From NCBI GenBank assembly GCA_021731405.1, contig JAKFXN010000001.1, positions 1 through 64,000 on the forward strand: 64,000 nt of DNA, given 5' to 3'. Positions 16,178 to 24,730 of the stretch are shown here, in pieces (positions within the stretch are counted from its first letter, which is position 1; every line of letters starts with the position of its first letter). The translations under genes were made by a program, and so were the position numbers. Origin of the DNA: Candidatus Parcubacteria bacterium (lineage in GTDB: Bacteria; Patescibacteria; Paceibacteria; UBA9973; UBA918). The notes below the pieces were generated by a model, which saw nothing but the letters and a program-made list of their open reading frames with translations, was not told the DNA's origin and did not search any database.

Positions 16178-19100
16178 TTACGCAGACTCATAATCACGCT
16201 TCGGCTTCTCAGCTCGGTCGAGCTTCACATCAAGTGAAAGTCCTCGAAGCTGGTTCACTAGCACATTGAAGGCAGCTGGTGTGTGTGGATGAGCAATCTT
16301 TTCGCCTCGTACAATTGAGTCGAAAGCGGCTGAACGCCCAACAATATCGTCAGACTTGATAGTAAGCATTTCTCGTAGTGTATAGGCTGCTCCATATCCG
16401 AGGAGTGCCCACACTTCCATTTCTCCGAAACGCTGTCCTCCAACCTGTGCCTTACCTCCAAGCGGTTGCTGAGTAATAAGTGAGTACGGCCCAATAGAGC
16501 GCATGTGGATCTTGTCTTCCACCATGTGGTGAAGTTTCAAGATGTACATGTACCCAACGGCAGTCTTCTTCGCAAATGGTTCTCCAGTAAGTCCGTCTCG
16601 TAGCTGAATCTTTCCATCTTCTGGAAGTCCGGCAGCTTTGAGCTCAGCCTTTACGTGTTCTTCTGTTGCTCCAGCAAATGGAGGAACGATGGCTTGGTAA
16701 CCAAGAGTGTTGGCAGCCATACCAAGGTGAAGCTCAAGAATCTGTCCGAGGTTCATACGTGACGGTACACCTAGTGGTGTTAAGAGAACGTCGATTGGTC
16801 GACCGTCCTCTGTGTATGGCATATCTTCTTCTGGAAGGATTCGAGAAATAACTCCCTTGTTTCCGTGACGTCCCGCTAGCTTGTCTCCCACTGATACGTT
16901 ACGTACCTGTGCGATAGTGATATGGATTCGCTTGATAACACCACTTTCTAGTTGGTCGCCATTTTCTCGTGAGAAAATCTTCACGCCGATTACTCGTCCT
17001 CGCTTTCCAGCTTCAAGACGAAGTGAAGTATCTTTTACATCCTTTGCCTTTTCACCGAAGATAGAACGGAGGAGACGCTCTTCTGGAGTAAGTTGTGTTT
17101 CACCCTTTGGTGTTACCTTACCTACCAAAATGTCTCCTGGTCGTACTTCAGCACCAATACGGATGATTCCGTTTTCATCAAGGTTACGGAGCTTGAGTTC
17201 TGATACGTTTGGAATATCAGAAGAAGTTACCTCGGGTCCAAGCTTTGTATCACGTACCGACACTTCGAGTTCATCAAGGTGAACGGTTGAGAATTTACTT
17301 TGCTTTACGAGACGTTCTGAAATAACAATCGCGTCTTCGTAGTTAGCACCGTTCCATGACATAAAGGCCACAAGAGCGTTTTGTCCTACCGCAATCTGAC
17401 CATTGTCAGTTGAAGAAGTGTCAGCCAGGAGGTCGCCACGCTTAACGTGTGCACCCACAGTTACTGCTGGACGCTGATGGAAAGCAGAGAAGTCGTTAGT
17501 TCGTTGGAAGGTTGTAAGTGGATACTCTTTCTTCTTCCCTTCTTTGTTCTTCACTACAATATGACGAGCGTCACACTCCACCACCTCTCCAGCTTCAGCT
17601 GCATAGACTACGCGGCCAGTATCACGAGCTACCATTCCTTCTACACCAGTTGCTACAAGCGGCGCTTCCTGTACGAGACATGGAGTCGCCTGCTTCTGCA
17701 TGTTTGATCCCATGAGGGTACGGTTCGCATCGTCGTGGTTCAAGAACGGAATCATTGAAGTAGCCACTGAGAATGGTTGATTGGTAGCGATGTCGATGTA
17801 TTCAACATCCTTTCGTGGAATTACTCGTGGGTCTCCCTTCTTTCGAGCCTCTACGAATTCTTCTTTAATTTTGCCGTTTGCATCAAGCTCGATTGCAGCA
17901 TGTGCAATACTAAACTTTTCTTCTTCGTGAGCATTGAAGTAGACAATCTCGTTTGTCACCACACCTTTCTCAACCTTTGCGTATGGAGTTTCAATAATAC
18001 CAAAGCGGTTTACGCGTGAGTACATTGAGAGACGTAGAATGAGTCCGATGTTTGGACCTTCTGGAGTGTGGATAGGACAGAGACGACCGTAGTGTGAAGG
18101 GTGAATGTCACGCACTTCAAACGACGCTCGTTCTCGAGTAAGTCCGCCGGGTCCAAGGGCTGAGAGCGTTCGCAAGTGCTCAATTTCAGCCAAAATGTTT
18201 TGCTGTTGAGAGAACTGTGAAAGCTGGTTAGTACTGAAAAATTCCTTAATAGCAGCCTGAAGTGGACGCGGGTTGATGATTTGCATCGGGAGACTTGTCT
18301 CCGCTTCAATTGTAGACATACGGTCTTGGATGTTTCGCTTCATGCGAGTCATACCAACACGAACACGCTGTTGGAGCATTTCGCCAAAGTATCGTACACG
18401 ACGGAAACCAAGGTGGTCGATATCGTCTGCGAGTGCACCTGGCTCATGATTTTGGGTGATGATATGGGTCATGATGAGACGCACGTCTTCAATAGAAACT
18501 ACACGCTCGTCTGTAGCCTTCTTATCAATAGGTCGGCCAAATCGTTCGTTAAAGTGATGTCGTCCGATTTCTGAAAGGTCGTATCGCTCTGGCGCAAAAA
18601 TAGACTTCACGAATTCTCGTGCATTGTCTACAGTTGCAAGGTCACCATCTCGAAGACGCTTGTAGATTTCGATAAATGATTCTTCAGTCGTCTTCGCTGG
18701 GTCCTTAGCGATTGTTGCCTTCATGTATTCTTCGCCACGCGGAACTCCCTTAAGGAGGTCAATCATTTCTTTTTCTTTCTCAAGTCCAAGCACACGAAGG
18801 AGTGATGAAATTGGGAACTTCTTCTTGCGGTCAATCTTTACGTAAATGACACCGTCAGCCTCTGACTCTACTTCAACCCACGCACCACGTGCTGGGATGA
18901 TTTTGGCACCAAAGAGTGTCTTGCCCTTTGATTCAGCCTGCGTAAAGAAAATGCCGTATGAACGAGCAAGCTGCGGAACAATAACGCGCTCCACACCATT
19001 GATGATGAAGGTACCTTGCTCGGTCATAACTGGGAGATCAGTCATGAAGATTTCCTGATCTTTCTCACTTTCAAACGTCTTGTTCTTCAAAATAACGTGC

Positions 19101-19396
19101 GCACGAAGAGGAGCTTCGTAGGTAAGCTTATTCTCCTTGGCAAATTCTGGAGTTGTTTTTGGTGAGCCGAGCTCGTACTTCTTAAATTTAAGTTCGAACT
19201 TCTTTTCAGAGTAGTCACTGATTGGTGAGAATTCAGTGAAAATTTCTTTAAGAGCAGTTTCAATAAACCAACGATATGACTCGTGTTGTGGCTCAATGAG
19301 GTCTGGTAATGGAATTCGCGGCTGAGGACTGACCTCAAAACGCTTCTGTGGCAGATTTCCTACAGAAATCGTACGATCTTTTTGTGTTGCCTTCAT
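16178..19396 (-). CDS. rpoB: RNA polymerase beta subunit
   Basis: Second catalytic subunit of RNA polymerase, 1072 residues, a compact form. Recognisable parts include the rifampicin region (NQLSQFSQQQN, then LSALGPGGLTRERA), the segment SHYGRLCPIHTPEGPNIGL, and the C-terminal GQRFGEMEVWALLGYGAAYTL that contacts beta'. It is first in rpoB-rpoC. The 5' region (19397-19610) holds only AT-rich leader and promoter-like bases. No ribosomal protein genes precede it, unlike the usual rplKAJL-rpoBC cluster. Confidence 0.98.
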   Translation of the reverse strand: MKATQKDRTISVGNLPQKRFEVSPQPRIPLPDLIEPQHESYRWFIETALKEIFTEFSPISDYSEKKFELKFKKYELGSPKTTPEFAKENKLTYEAPLRAHVILKNKTFESEKDQEIFMTDLPVMTEQGTFIINGVERVIVPQLARSYGIFFTQAESKGKTLFGAKIIPARGAWVEVESEADGVIYVKIDRKKKFPISSLLRVLGLEKEKEMIDLLKGVPRGEEYMKATIAKDPAKTTEESFIEIYKRLRDGDLATVDNAREFVKSIFAPERYDLSEIGRHHFNERFGRPIDKKATDERVVSIEDVRLIMTHIITQNHEPGALADDIDHLGFRRVRYFGEMLQQRVRVGMTRMKRNIQDRMSTIEAETSLPMQIINPRPLQAAIKEFFSTNQLSQFSQQQNILAEIEHLRTLSALGPGGLTRERASFEVRDIHPSHYGRLCPIHTPEGPNIGLILRLSMYSRVNRFGIIETPYAKVEKGVVTNEIVYFNAHEEEKFSIAHAAIELDANGKIKEEFVEARKKGDPRVIPRKDVEYIDIATNQPFSVATSMIPFLNHDDANRTLMGSNMQKQATPCLVQEAPLVATGVEGMVARDTGRVVYAAEAGEVVECDARHIVVKNKEGKKKEYPLTTFQRTNDFSAFHQRPAVTVGAHVKRGDLLADTSSTDNGQIAVGQNALVAFMSWNGANYEDAIVISERLVKQSKFSTVHLDELEVSVRDTKLGPEVTSSDIPNVSELKLRNLDENGIIRIGAEVRPGDILVGKVTPKGETQLTPEERLLRSIFGEKAKDVKDTSLRLEAGKRGRVIGVKIFSRENGDQLESGVIKRIHITIAQVRNVSVGDKLAGRHGNKGVISRILPEEDMPYTEDGRPIDVLLTPLGVPSRMNLGQILELHLGMAANTLGYQAIVPPFAGATEEHVKAELKAAGLPEDGKIQLRDGLTGEPFAKKTAVGYMYILKLHHMVEDKIHMRSIGPYSLITQQPLGGKAQVGGQRFGEMEVWALLGYGAAYTLREMLTIKSDDIVGRSAAFDSIVRGEKIAHPHTPAAFNVLVNQLRGLSLDVKLDRAEKPKRDYESA

Positions 19397-19610
19397 AAAA
19401 CACTAAATGATTATTACCCCTAAAAACATAACAGCACAAAACGCGCACCCCTGCGCTATTTTAAAACTGCGTCTGTTTTATTTTATTAATATCGACATCA
19501 CGTTCAACAAACTGCGCGACACGAAATCATCTCCCAACCGTAACTCACCCGAGACCTCTTGCGTATGTGGCGGAATTGTAGCAAAAACTGGGGAAAACCG
19601 CAAGTATCAA

Positions 19611-19652
19611 AAACCCCTCATGGTAGACATTCGTGTCTTCCATGAGGGGTTG
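19611..19652 (-). terminator. Terminator of the 64-residue membrane protein gene
   Basis: On the minus strand AACCCCTCATGG pairs exactly with CCATGAGGGGTT across a 16-nt loop that can itself pair in part, followed by TTTTTGAT. It lies between the small gene at 19685 and rpoB. Confidence 0.8.
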
Positions 19653-19684
19653 CGGACCGAGGTTTGATTTTAGTAACTCGAAGG

Positions 19685-19879
19685 CTAACTTTTTAGCTCC
19701 AAAAGACCTGCCACAGCCACCGTCCCCGCTAACAGTAGGCAAAAGGCTGTACCTATGAAGTATATTCTTGGAATACCTAGCGAAAGTTCAGTTATGCCAA
19801 ACATCAGGAAAACGAGACCAAGAATGCTCACCAAAATGATGAACCCGAGCTGTGATTTGAGGTTGGAAAGAACAACCAT
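19685..19879 (-). CDS. Small two-helix membrane protein, 64 residues (hypothetical)
   Basis: Begins MVVLSNLKSQLGFIILVSIL and contains two hydrophobic segments, about residues 11-30 and 38-60, separated by a short loop with Glu and Arg. No family is recognised. It has a GGAG ribosome site 8 nt before the ATG and a strong terminator. It forms one of the stand-alone small-gene cassettes of this window, set between trmD and rpoB. Confidence 0.6.
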   Translation of the reverse strand: MVVLSNLKSQLGFIILVSILGLVFLMFGITELSLGIPRIYFIGTAFCLLLAGTVAVAGLLELKS

Positions 19880-19976
19880 GATGTATTCTCCAAGTTAGGT
19901 CACAAAACCAAAATGGTTTTGTTTATCTGCCTACTTTGATAAAAGCACACTTTTTTCTCAAAATCAAAGACCGTTA

Positions 19977-20663
19977 TTACTTTTCTTTGGCTCGATAGGC
20001 GTCAATTTTTTTATGGTCACCTTCTATCAGTACTTTTGGAACGACGTATTTCTTCTTCTTATATTCATAGACTTCTGGACGGGTGTAGACTTCCCCGTTG
20101 GTTGGTCGTTTATCTTCAAGAGACTCAAGGGTGCCCAGTACCCCTGGAATTTGGCGAGCAGTAGCATCAATAATAGTTAGAGCTGGCAATTCCCCGCCAG
20201 TAAGGACATAGTCACCCACCGAAACCTCTTCAGCGCCCAGTATCTGCCTTACTCGGTCATCGATTCCCTCATAGCGGCCACTAATTAAAACCAGGTGTTC
20301 GTATTTATCTGCATACTCCTTGGCCAAGGTCTGGGTAAAGACCGTCCCGCGTGGAGACATAATAAGTGTCTTTACCTTCCCTTCTTTTAGAGACTTAGTC
20401 TTTCGGCCAACTGCCTTCTCCCAAGCACGAACAACCGGCTCAACCAACATCACCATTCCTGGACCGCCCCCATATGGACGCTCGTCTACTTTGCGGTGTT
20501 TGTCAGTCGAAAATTCTCGAGGGTTGTAGTATGAGGCTGAAATTTTCTTTCCTCGTACCTTAGCTCCCTTTCCTTTATCAGTCTTCTGCGCACGACCAAG
20601 TACCCCCGTTTCAAGGTAGGTCTGACACAGCTCAGGAAAGAGTGAGATGATATGAAAATGCAT
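19977..20663 (-). CDS. trmD: tRNA (guanine-37-N1)-methyltransferase
   Basis: Methylates G37 next to the anticodon of tRNAs reading CNN codons, preventing frameshifts. The 228-residue SPOUT-fold protein shows the knot and S-adenosylmethionine-binding segments LVLISGRYEGIDDRV and SVGDYVLTGGELPALTIIDA, and the usual N-terminus MHFHIISLFPELC. A TACAGT -10 preceded by TGC lies 9 nt before the ATG without a Shine-Dalgarno, so it is probably leaderless. khpA and rpsP lie upstream in the usual rpsP-trmD neighbourhood, but terminators separate them here and rimM is not seen. Confidence 0.95.
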   Translation of the reverse strand: MHFHIISLFPELCQTYLETGVLGRAQKTDKGKGAKVRGKKISASYYNPREFSTDKHRKVDERPYGGGPGMVMLVEPVVRAWEKAVGRKTKSLKEGKVKTLIMSPRGTVFTQTLAKEYADKYEHLVLISGRYEGIDDRVRQILGAEEVSVGDYVLTGGELPALTIIDATARQIPGVLGTLESLEDKRPTNGEVYTRPEVYEYKKKKYVVPKVLIEGDHKKIDAYRAKEK

Positions 20664-20685
20664 AATAAAAATACTGTAGCATAAA

Positions 20686-20717
20686 AAAATAAAAAACCAC
20701 CAGGTGGAGACTGGAGG
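20686..20717 (-). terminator. Hairpin with long T-run just upstream of the trmD promoter
   Basis: On the minus strand CCTCCAG and CTGGTGG form a stem with one mismatch, followed by a long T-rich stretch. It would stop read-through from khpA before the trmD promoter. Confidence 0.5.
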
Positions 20718-20770
20718 CTTTATTCTTTTATTATACTAGCTGACACACCCTCCATATTGATTTAATTCAC

Positions 20771-20831
20771 ATTTTTACCAAGGATCACTGTCGGTAAAAA
20801 TATAAAGCCTAGGCAAAACTGCCTAGGCTTT
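20771..20831. terminator. Two adjacent hairpins between khpA and trmD
   Basis: The first hairpin pairs ATTTTTACC with GGTAAAAAT (20771-20801). The second pairs AAAGCCTAGGCA with TGCCTAGGCTTT around AAAC (20804-20831) and is followed on both strands by T-rich bases, so it can terminate the khpA transcript. Confidence 0.65.
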
Positions 20832-20848
20832 TATATAGTCTCTTCTAT

Positions 20849-20977
20849 TTGAAGATTTAAGTTGAATGAATCGCAAGGCGCAGGAGGAAAATAGTTGGAG
20901 ATGTACGAATAGTACATTGAGGACTATTTTACCGAACTGCAACAAAGCGAGTCGTCAATTTAAATTTTCAAATCTTC
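20849..20977. repeat. Long imperfect hairpin element overlapping the khpA stop codon
   Basis: The outer arms GAAGATTTAAGTTGA (20851-20865) and its near complement up to 20977 pair. Inside are GAATCGC/GCGAGTC-like arms, then AAAATAGT with ACTATTTT, and the tip ATGTAC-GAATA-GTACAT. The whole ~125 nt can fold as one rod. The right arm encodes the last codons of khpA. It has the look of a dispersed palindromic repeat or an RNA 3' end, but no second copy exists in this window. Confidence 0.55.
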
Positions 20978-21316
20978 GATAGCTTGGTCGAGAGATTTTG
21001 GCTCAGCCGCTCCTGGATTATCCTCTCGCATCGCCTCACTCATTTCAGTACTCATTCCTCTTCCGCCTTCTGGTTCGTTAATCTTGAGATTAACCCTTGC
21101 ATCATGCTTCATACCTACAACTCGAAGGAGTGTTCGGATAGCTTTGGCAGTATTGCCTGAGCGTCCGATAATCTTACCCATATCTTCTGCATGTACATCA
21201 AGCGTAAGAAGCACACCCATTTCGTCAACGGTTCGGTTGATCCCTACACTTTCTGGATGATCAACGAGCGCTTTTACGAGCGCTTCTAGAAACTGCTTAT
21301 CTTCGTGCGTATCCAT
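20960..21316 (-). CDS. khpA: KH-domain RNA-binding protein KhpA
   Basis: A small RNA-binding protein (118 residues) of the KhpA/YlqC family, usually encoded next to rpsP. The type II KH domain carries the RNA-contacting loop in GKIIGRSGNTAKAIRTLLRV, about residues 47-66. In other bacteria KhpA binds RNA together with KhpB and influences cell-wall growth. The C-terminal ~35 residues (polar, EPEGGRGMSTEMSEAMRED) extend beyond the usual ~80-residue domain. It follows rpsP after a long perfect palindrome, so at least part of the transcript is separate. Its stop lies in a hairpin element. Confidence 0.85.
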   Translation of the reverse strand: MDTHEDKQFLEALVKALVDHPESVGINRTVDEMGVLLTLDVHAEDMGKIIGRSGNTAKAIRTLLRVVGMKHDARVNLKINEPEGGRGMSTEMSEAMREDNPGAAEPKSLDQAIEDLKI

Positions 21317-21406
21317 ACATCAATATTCTTACTATTCTGGTAAGCATGCGCCACACGGTGACGTTGCTACAATTAATCATACGAGAGCATTAGACCCCCG
21401 TCAACA

Positions 21407-21456
21407 CAAAACCGTGTGTAAAGACATCCAGCTGGATGTCTTTACACACGGTTTTG
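21407..21456. terminator. Perfect loopless 50-bp palindrome after rpsP
   Basis: The left arm (21407-21431, beginning CAAAACCGTGTGTAAAGACA) is the exact reverse complement of the right arm (21432-21456), centred on CCAGCTGG. It lies 20 nt after the rpsP stop and probably terminates rpsP, although there is no unpaired loop. Confidence 0.65.
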
Positions 21457-21476
21457 AAATGGGTTTTGAGTGAGAG

Positions 21477-21959
21477 TTACGCAGCAACTTCTTCTGCCTT
21501 CTCTTCTGTAGCGGTAACTTCTGGTTCTGGAGCGACTTCTGGAGTAGCTTCAGCTTCTGCTGCAGCCTTGGCTGCTTCCTCAGCCTCCTTTGCGGCTGCT
21601 TCAGCCTCTTCTCGAGCCTTGATTGCATCTGCTTCAGCCTTAGCCTTTGCTTCTGCTTCGGCCTTAATCTTAGCCTCGTCGATAATTGGAGATTTCTTTG
21701 GAAGAGCGTTCTTCTTGCGTCCTTCTACAATTCCTTGCGCTACGAGCATGTTGTATACCGTATCTGAAGGTTGTACTCCGTGACCAAGCCAGTGAGTCGC
21801 TTTATCTTTGTCGATAATGACACGTCCAAGCTTAGGGTCGTATGAACCAATATGGTCAACGTTGCGTCCTCGGGACACAGCATTTCGAGAATCAGTAACA
21901 ACAACCCGGTATGATGGGCTGTTTTTTCGGCCGATTCGTTGCAATCGCATCTTTAACAT
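21477..21959 (-). CDS. rpsP: 30S ribosomal protein S16 with Ala/Glu-rich C-terminal extension
   Basis: The first ~80 residues are S16 (MLKMRLQRIGRKNSPSYRVV, then GSYDPKLGRVIIDKDKATHW), a protein of the 30S body. Residues ~90-160 are an added tail of Ala, Glu and Lys (EAEAAAKEAEEAAKAAAEAE and similar) likely to form a charged helix; S16 normally ends near residue 80-100. The ATG at 21959 has a TACTCT -10 preceded by TGA 9 nt upstream. The intervening bases AGCCCCACT nearly equal those before rpmF. Confidence 0.95.
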   Translation of the reverse strand: MLKMRLQRIGRKNSPSYRVVVTDSRNAVSRGRNVDHIGSYDPKLGRVIIDKDKATHWLGHGVQPSDTVYNMLVAQGIVEGRKKNALPKKSPIIDEAKIKAEAEAKAKAEADAIKAREEAEAAAKEAEEAAKAAAEAEATPEVAPEPEVTATEEKAEEVAA

Positions 21960-22077
21960 AGTGGGGCTAGAGTATCAGATAGAGGATATTTGGTCAATAG
22001 CATAGCGCCTCACACTTGCGTCATATATGAGGTATGGTACCGTACGCCTAGTCCAGAACCTTTACAAGGAGTACCCT

Positions 22078-22704
22078 ATGAGCAAAACTGACCCGATTCA
22101 CGAGTGTGTTGGGCTCAGTCAAGAGCTCAAAAAAATCCTCGCCAAAGCCGGTATCAACACCTTTGCCGATATCGCGGTACTCACCAAGGAAGACCTTCGC
22201 GGTTTTGTACCAAAGCTCAAAGTGCGCCACCTTGCCAACTTGGAGCATGAGCTTGAGAGGAGAAAGCTCAAGTTTGTCCGCGACAACAGCATTAAGCTCG
22301 ACATGTTCATCAACCAAGCCAAGCTGAGCGCCCTCTGGAAGCAAGGCATAACCACTTACGAACAACTCGACAGCCTCTCACATGAAGAATTTGTCGAAGC
22401 TATCGGTGGTCCCCAGTCTCGCTTTTTTAGGAAGAAAGCGGCGGCACATGCTTGGATGCAAGAGCACAAACTAACCGCAAAAAAACGGTATGAGTTGCCA
22501 CACCTGACAGCAGAAACAGCGGAGATCCTCTACAAAGCCAGACTTACAACACTCAAAGAAGTGAACAAAAAGAGCGACTTTGAGCTCTTGCGTATCCTGA
22601 AAGGAAACATGAAGTCTGCCGGACCATTCACTCGCGCTCGCCTGATTGAAGTTAGGTACGCACTTTGGAAAGAAGGTATCGACCGCCCTTGCAAGCCGCT
22701 CTAA
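22078..22704 (+). CDS. Protein with three helix-hairpin-helix / alpha-CTD-like repeats (hypothetical)
   Basis: A 208-residue soluble protein made of three related helical modules. Module 1 (about residues 10-66) reads LSQELKKILAKAGINTFADI, then TKEDLRGFVPKLKVRHLANL, which closely resembles the RNA polymerase alpha-subunit C-terminal domain (a DNA- and sigma-binding HhH fold). Module 2 (about 78-132) contains LWKQGITTYEQLDSLSHEEF and module 3 (about 142-200) contains LYKARLTTLKEVNKKSDFEL. No alpha N-terminal domain is present. The start at 22078 has AAGGAG 6 nt upstream. The gene ends in a terminator whose stem overlaps its last codons. A role in DNA binding or transcription is inferred from the fold only. 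Confidence 0.6.
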   Translation: MSKTDPIHECVGLSQELKKILAKAGINTFADIAVLTKEDLRGFVPKLKVRHLANLEHELERRKLKFVRDNSIKLDMFINQAKLSALWKQGITTYEQLDSLSHEEFVEAIGGPQSRFFRKKAAAHAWMQEHKLTAKKRYELPHLTAETAEILYKARLTTLKEVNKKSDFELLRILKGNMKSAGPFTRARLIEVRYALWKEGIDRPCKPL

Positions 22705-22725
22705 TTTTTTAGGGCGGTTTTTCTT
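22682..22725 (+). terminator. Terminator overlapping the 3' end of the HhH-repeat gene
   Basis: ACCGCCCT (22682-22689) pairs with AGGGCGGT (22711-22718), followed by TTTTCTTTTTT. The stop codon sits in the loop. Confidence 0.75.
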
Positions 22726-22783
22726 TTTTAATACAGGGCTCATTTGGCTGGCAAATCAATATTCTAGTGCTATACTGCCCCTT

Positions 22784-24724
22784 ATGGAAACACCTAATAC
22801 TATAGAAGGACCAATCATGGTTCGTGGCAAAGGGACTGGTTTTGTAAACCACCCTGATTTAACTGAAGACGTCGTAATAGAGCGAGACAATCTCGGCTTT
22901 GCGCTTGATGGTGACATCGTAAAAATACAACTAAAGAAGAAGATTCCTGGGAAACGACAAGAAGGTAAAGTGATTGAAGTTATAAAGCCAGCCTTTCGCG
23001 AGCTTATTGGTGTGATTAAAGAAAAGAAAGTAGATGGAAAGCCAATGTTCCAGTTTGTTCCAGACAACCTCCGTCTCCATATTCGCCCGCTCGTACCTAC
23101 GGCCACAGCAAACGATCTTGGTATGAAGGTGGTAGTTGAAATCACTAAGTGGACTGAGCCTTTACTTGATCCTCTAGTCGCTATCACCGAAACTCTTGGA
23201 CATGCTGGCGACCACGAAACAGAGATGCAGGCGATTATTCGCTCTGGTGGATTCTCCAAAGAATTTCCAGAATCTGTGCAGAAAGCGGCACAAGAACTCT
23301 TTGCTACTAAAGAACAAATATTTGCTGATGCTATAGCTGACCCAAAACGTCGAGACATTCGTGGAGTTACTACGATGACCATAGACCCTGTTGACGCCAA
23401 AGACTTTGACGACGCTCTTTCTCTCCAGAAACTTCCGAACGGCAACTTTGAGGTCGGTATTCATATTGCGGACGTATCACACTACGTGCGCGACCATGAC
23501 GGTATTGATGAAGAAGCACGCGAACGAGCTACTTCTGTGTATCTCGTAGACCGAGTTATTCCGATGCTGCCTGAAATTCTTTCTAACGACCTATGTTCGC
23601 TTCGTCCAAACGAAGACCGGCTTTCATTCTCAGCGATTTTTGAGCTCACACCTGACTCAAAGATAGTTACTGAATGGTACGGACAGACCATCATGCACTC
23701 AGACAAGCGTTTTAGTTATGAAGAAGCGCAAGAAGTACTTGATACCCAAAACGGTCCTCTCCTTGAAGAACTCAATATCATGATGACGCTTGGGCGCAAA
23801 CTTCGAAAAGAACGCTACGCGCAGGGAGCGATTGCGTTTGAATCTTCAGAAATTAAATTTGAACTTGATGAACGAGGAGCACCAATCCGTGCGTACAAAA
23901 AGGAACGGGTTGAGACTATGCTCATGATTGAGGACTTTATGCTTCTGGCTAACCGCCAAGTAGCTACTCATATCTACAATCTTTCCAAAAGTACTGGTAA
24001 AGACCTCGCTTTTGTTTACCGTATTCACGACACACCAAACCCAGACAAGGTGGAAGAACTCGGCATGTTCTTGCGCGCTATTGGGTATGAGTTTGAAACT
24101 CACAACGGAATTGTAAAAGCGACTACTATCAATAAGCTTCTTAAAGAAGTAGCTGGCAAGCCAGAGGAAAACCTCATTAAGACTGCCAGTATACGTACTA
24201 TGGCTAAAGCGGTTTACTCAACTAAGAACATTGGCCACTTTGGTCTCGCGTTTAAGTTCTACTCTCACTTTACTTCACCAATTCGTCGCTACCCTGACCT
24301 CATGGCTCACCGTATGCTCCGCAAACACCTTGATGGTTCATTTATTGGACCAAAAGAAGTAGCTGAGTACGAACGAATGTCTATTAAGTCTTCACAACGT
24401 GAAATGGAAGCAGTAACAGCTGAACGGGACTCAATTAAATTCAAGCAAGTTGAATACCTAATGAACAAGATTGGTGAGACGTTTTCTGGAGTTATTACCG
24501 GTGTGACTGACTGGGGTATTTACGTTCAAGAAGAGACCTGTCTGGCTGACGGAATGGTCCGACTAGCAAGCATCAAGAGCGATTACTTTGAACACGAAGC
24601 TAGCCAGTACCGCATCAAGGGTCAGAAGACTGGTAAGGTGTATCGCCTCGGAGACAAAGTAACGGTAAAACTTATCGCGGCTGATAAGGAAGCAAGGCAA
24701 CTTGATTTTGAACTAATAACGTAG
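22784..24724 (+). CDS. rnr: RNase R-type 3'-5' exoribonuclease
   Basis: Degrades structured RNA from the 3' end. The 646 residues contain N-terminal OB-fold cold-shock segments (PIMVRGKGTGFVNHP), the RNB catalytic domain with the acidic cluster DPVDAKDFDDALS at about residues 201-213, the segment HFTSPIRRYPDLMAHR, and a C-terminal S1 domain (GVITGVTDWGIYVQ). The ATG at 22784 is chosen because the TATACT -10 (22771-22776, preceded by TGC) ends 7 nt before it and no Shine-Dalgarno is present. Upstream in-frame codons run back into the preceding gene and its terminator. Confidence 0.95.
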   Translation: METPNTIEGPIMVRGKGTGFVNHPDLTEDVVIERDNLGFALDGDIVKIQLKKKIPGKRQEGKVIEVIKPAFRELIGVIKEKKVDGKPMFQFVPDNLRLHIRPLVPTATANDLGMKVVVEITKWTEPLLDPLVAITETLGHAGDHETEMQAIIRSGGFSKEFPESVQKAAQELFATKEQIFADAIADPKRRDIRGVTTMTIDPVDAKDFDDALSLQKLPNGNFEVGIHIADVSHYVRDHDGIDEEARERATSVYLVDRVIPMLPEILSNDLCSLRPNEDRLSFSAIFELTPDSKIVTEWYGQTIMHSDKRFSYEEAQEVLDTQNGPLLEELNIMMTLGRKLRKERYAQGAIAFESSEIKFELDERGAPIRAYKKERVETMLMIEDFMLLANRQVATHIYNLSKSTGKDLAFVYRIHDTPNPDKVEELGMFLRAIGYEFETHNGIVKATTINKLLKEVAGKPEENLIKTASIRTMAKAVYSTKNIGHFGLAFKFYSHFTSPIRRYPDLMAHRMLRKHLDGSFIGPKEVAEYERMSIKSSQREMEAVTAERDSIKFKQVEYLMNKIGETFSGVITGVTDWGIYVQEETCLADGMVRLASIKSDYFEHEASQYRIKGQKTGKVYRLGDKVTVKLIAADKEARQLDFELIT

Positions 24725-24730
24725 ACACTA

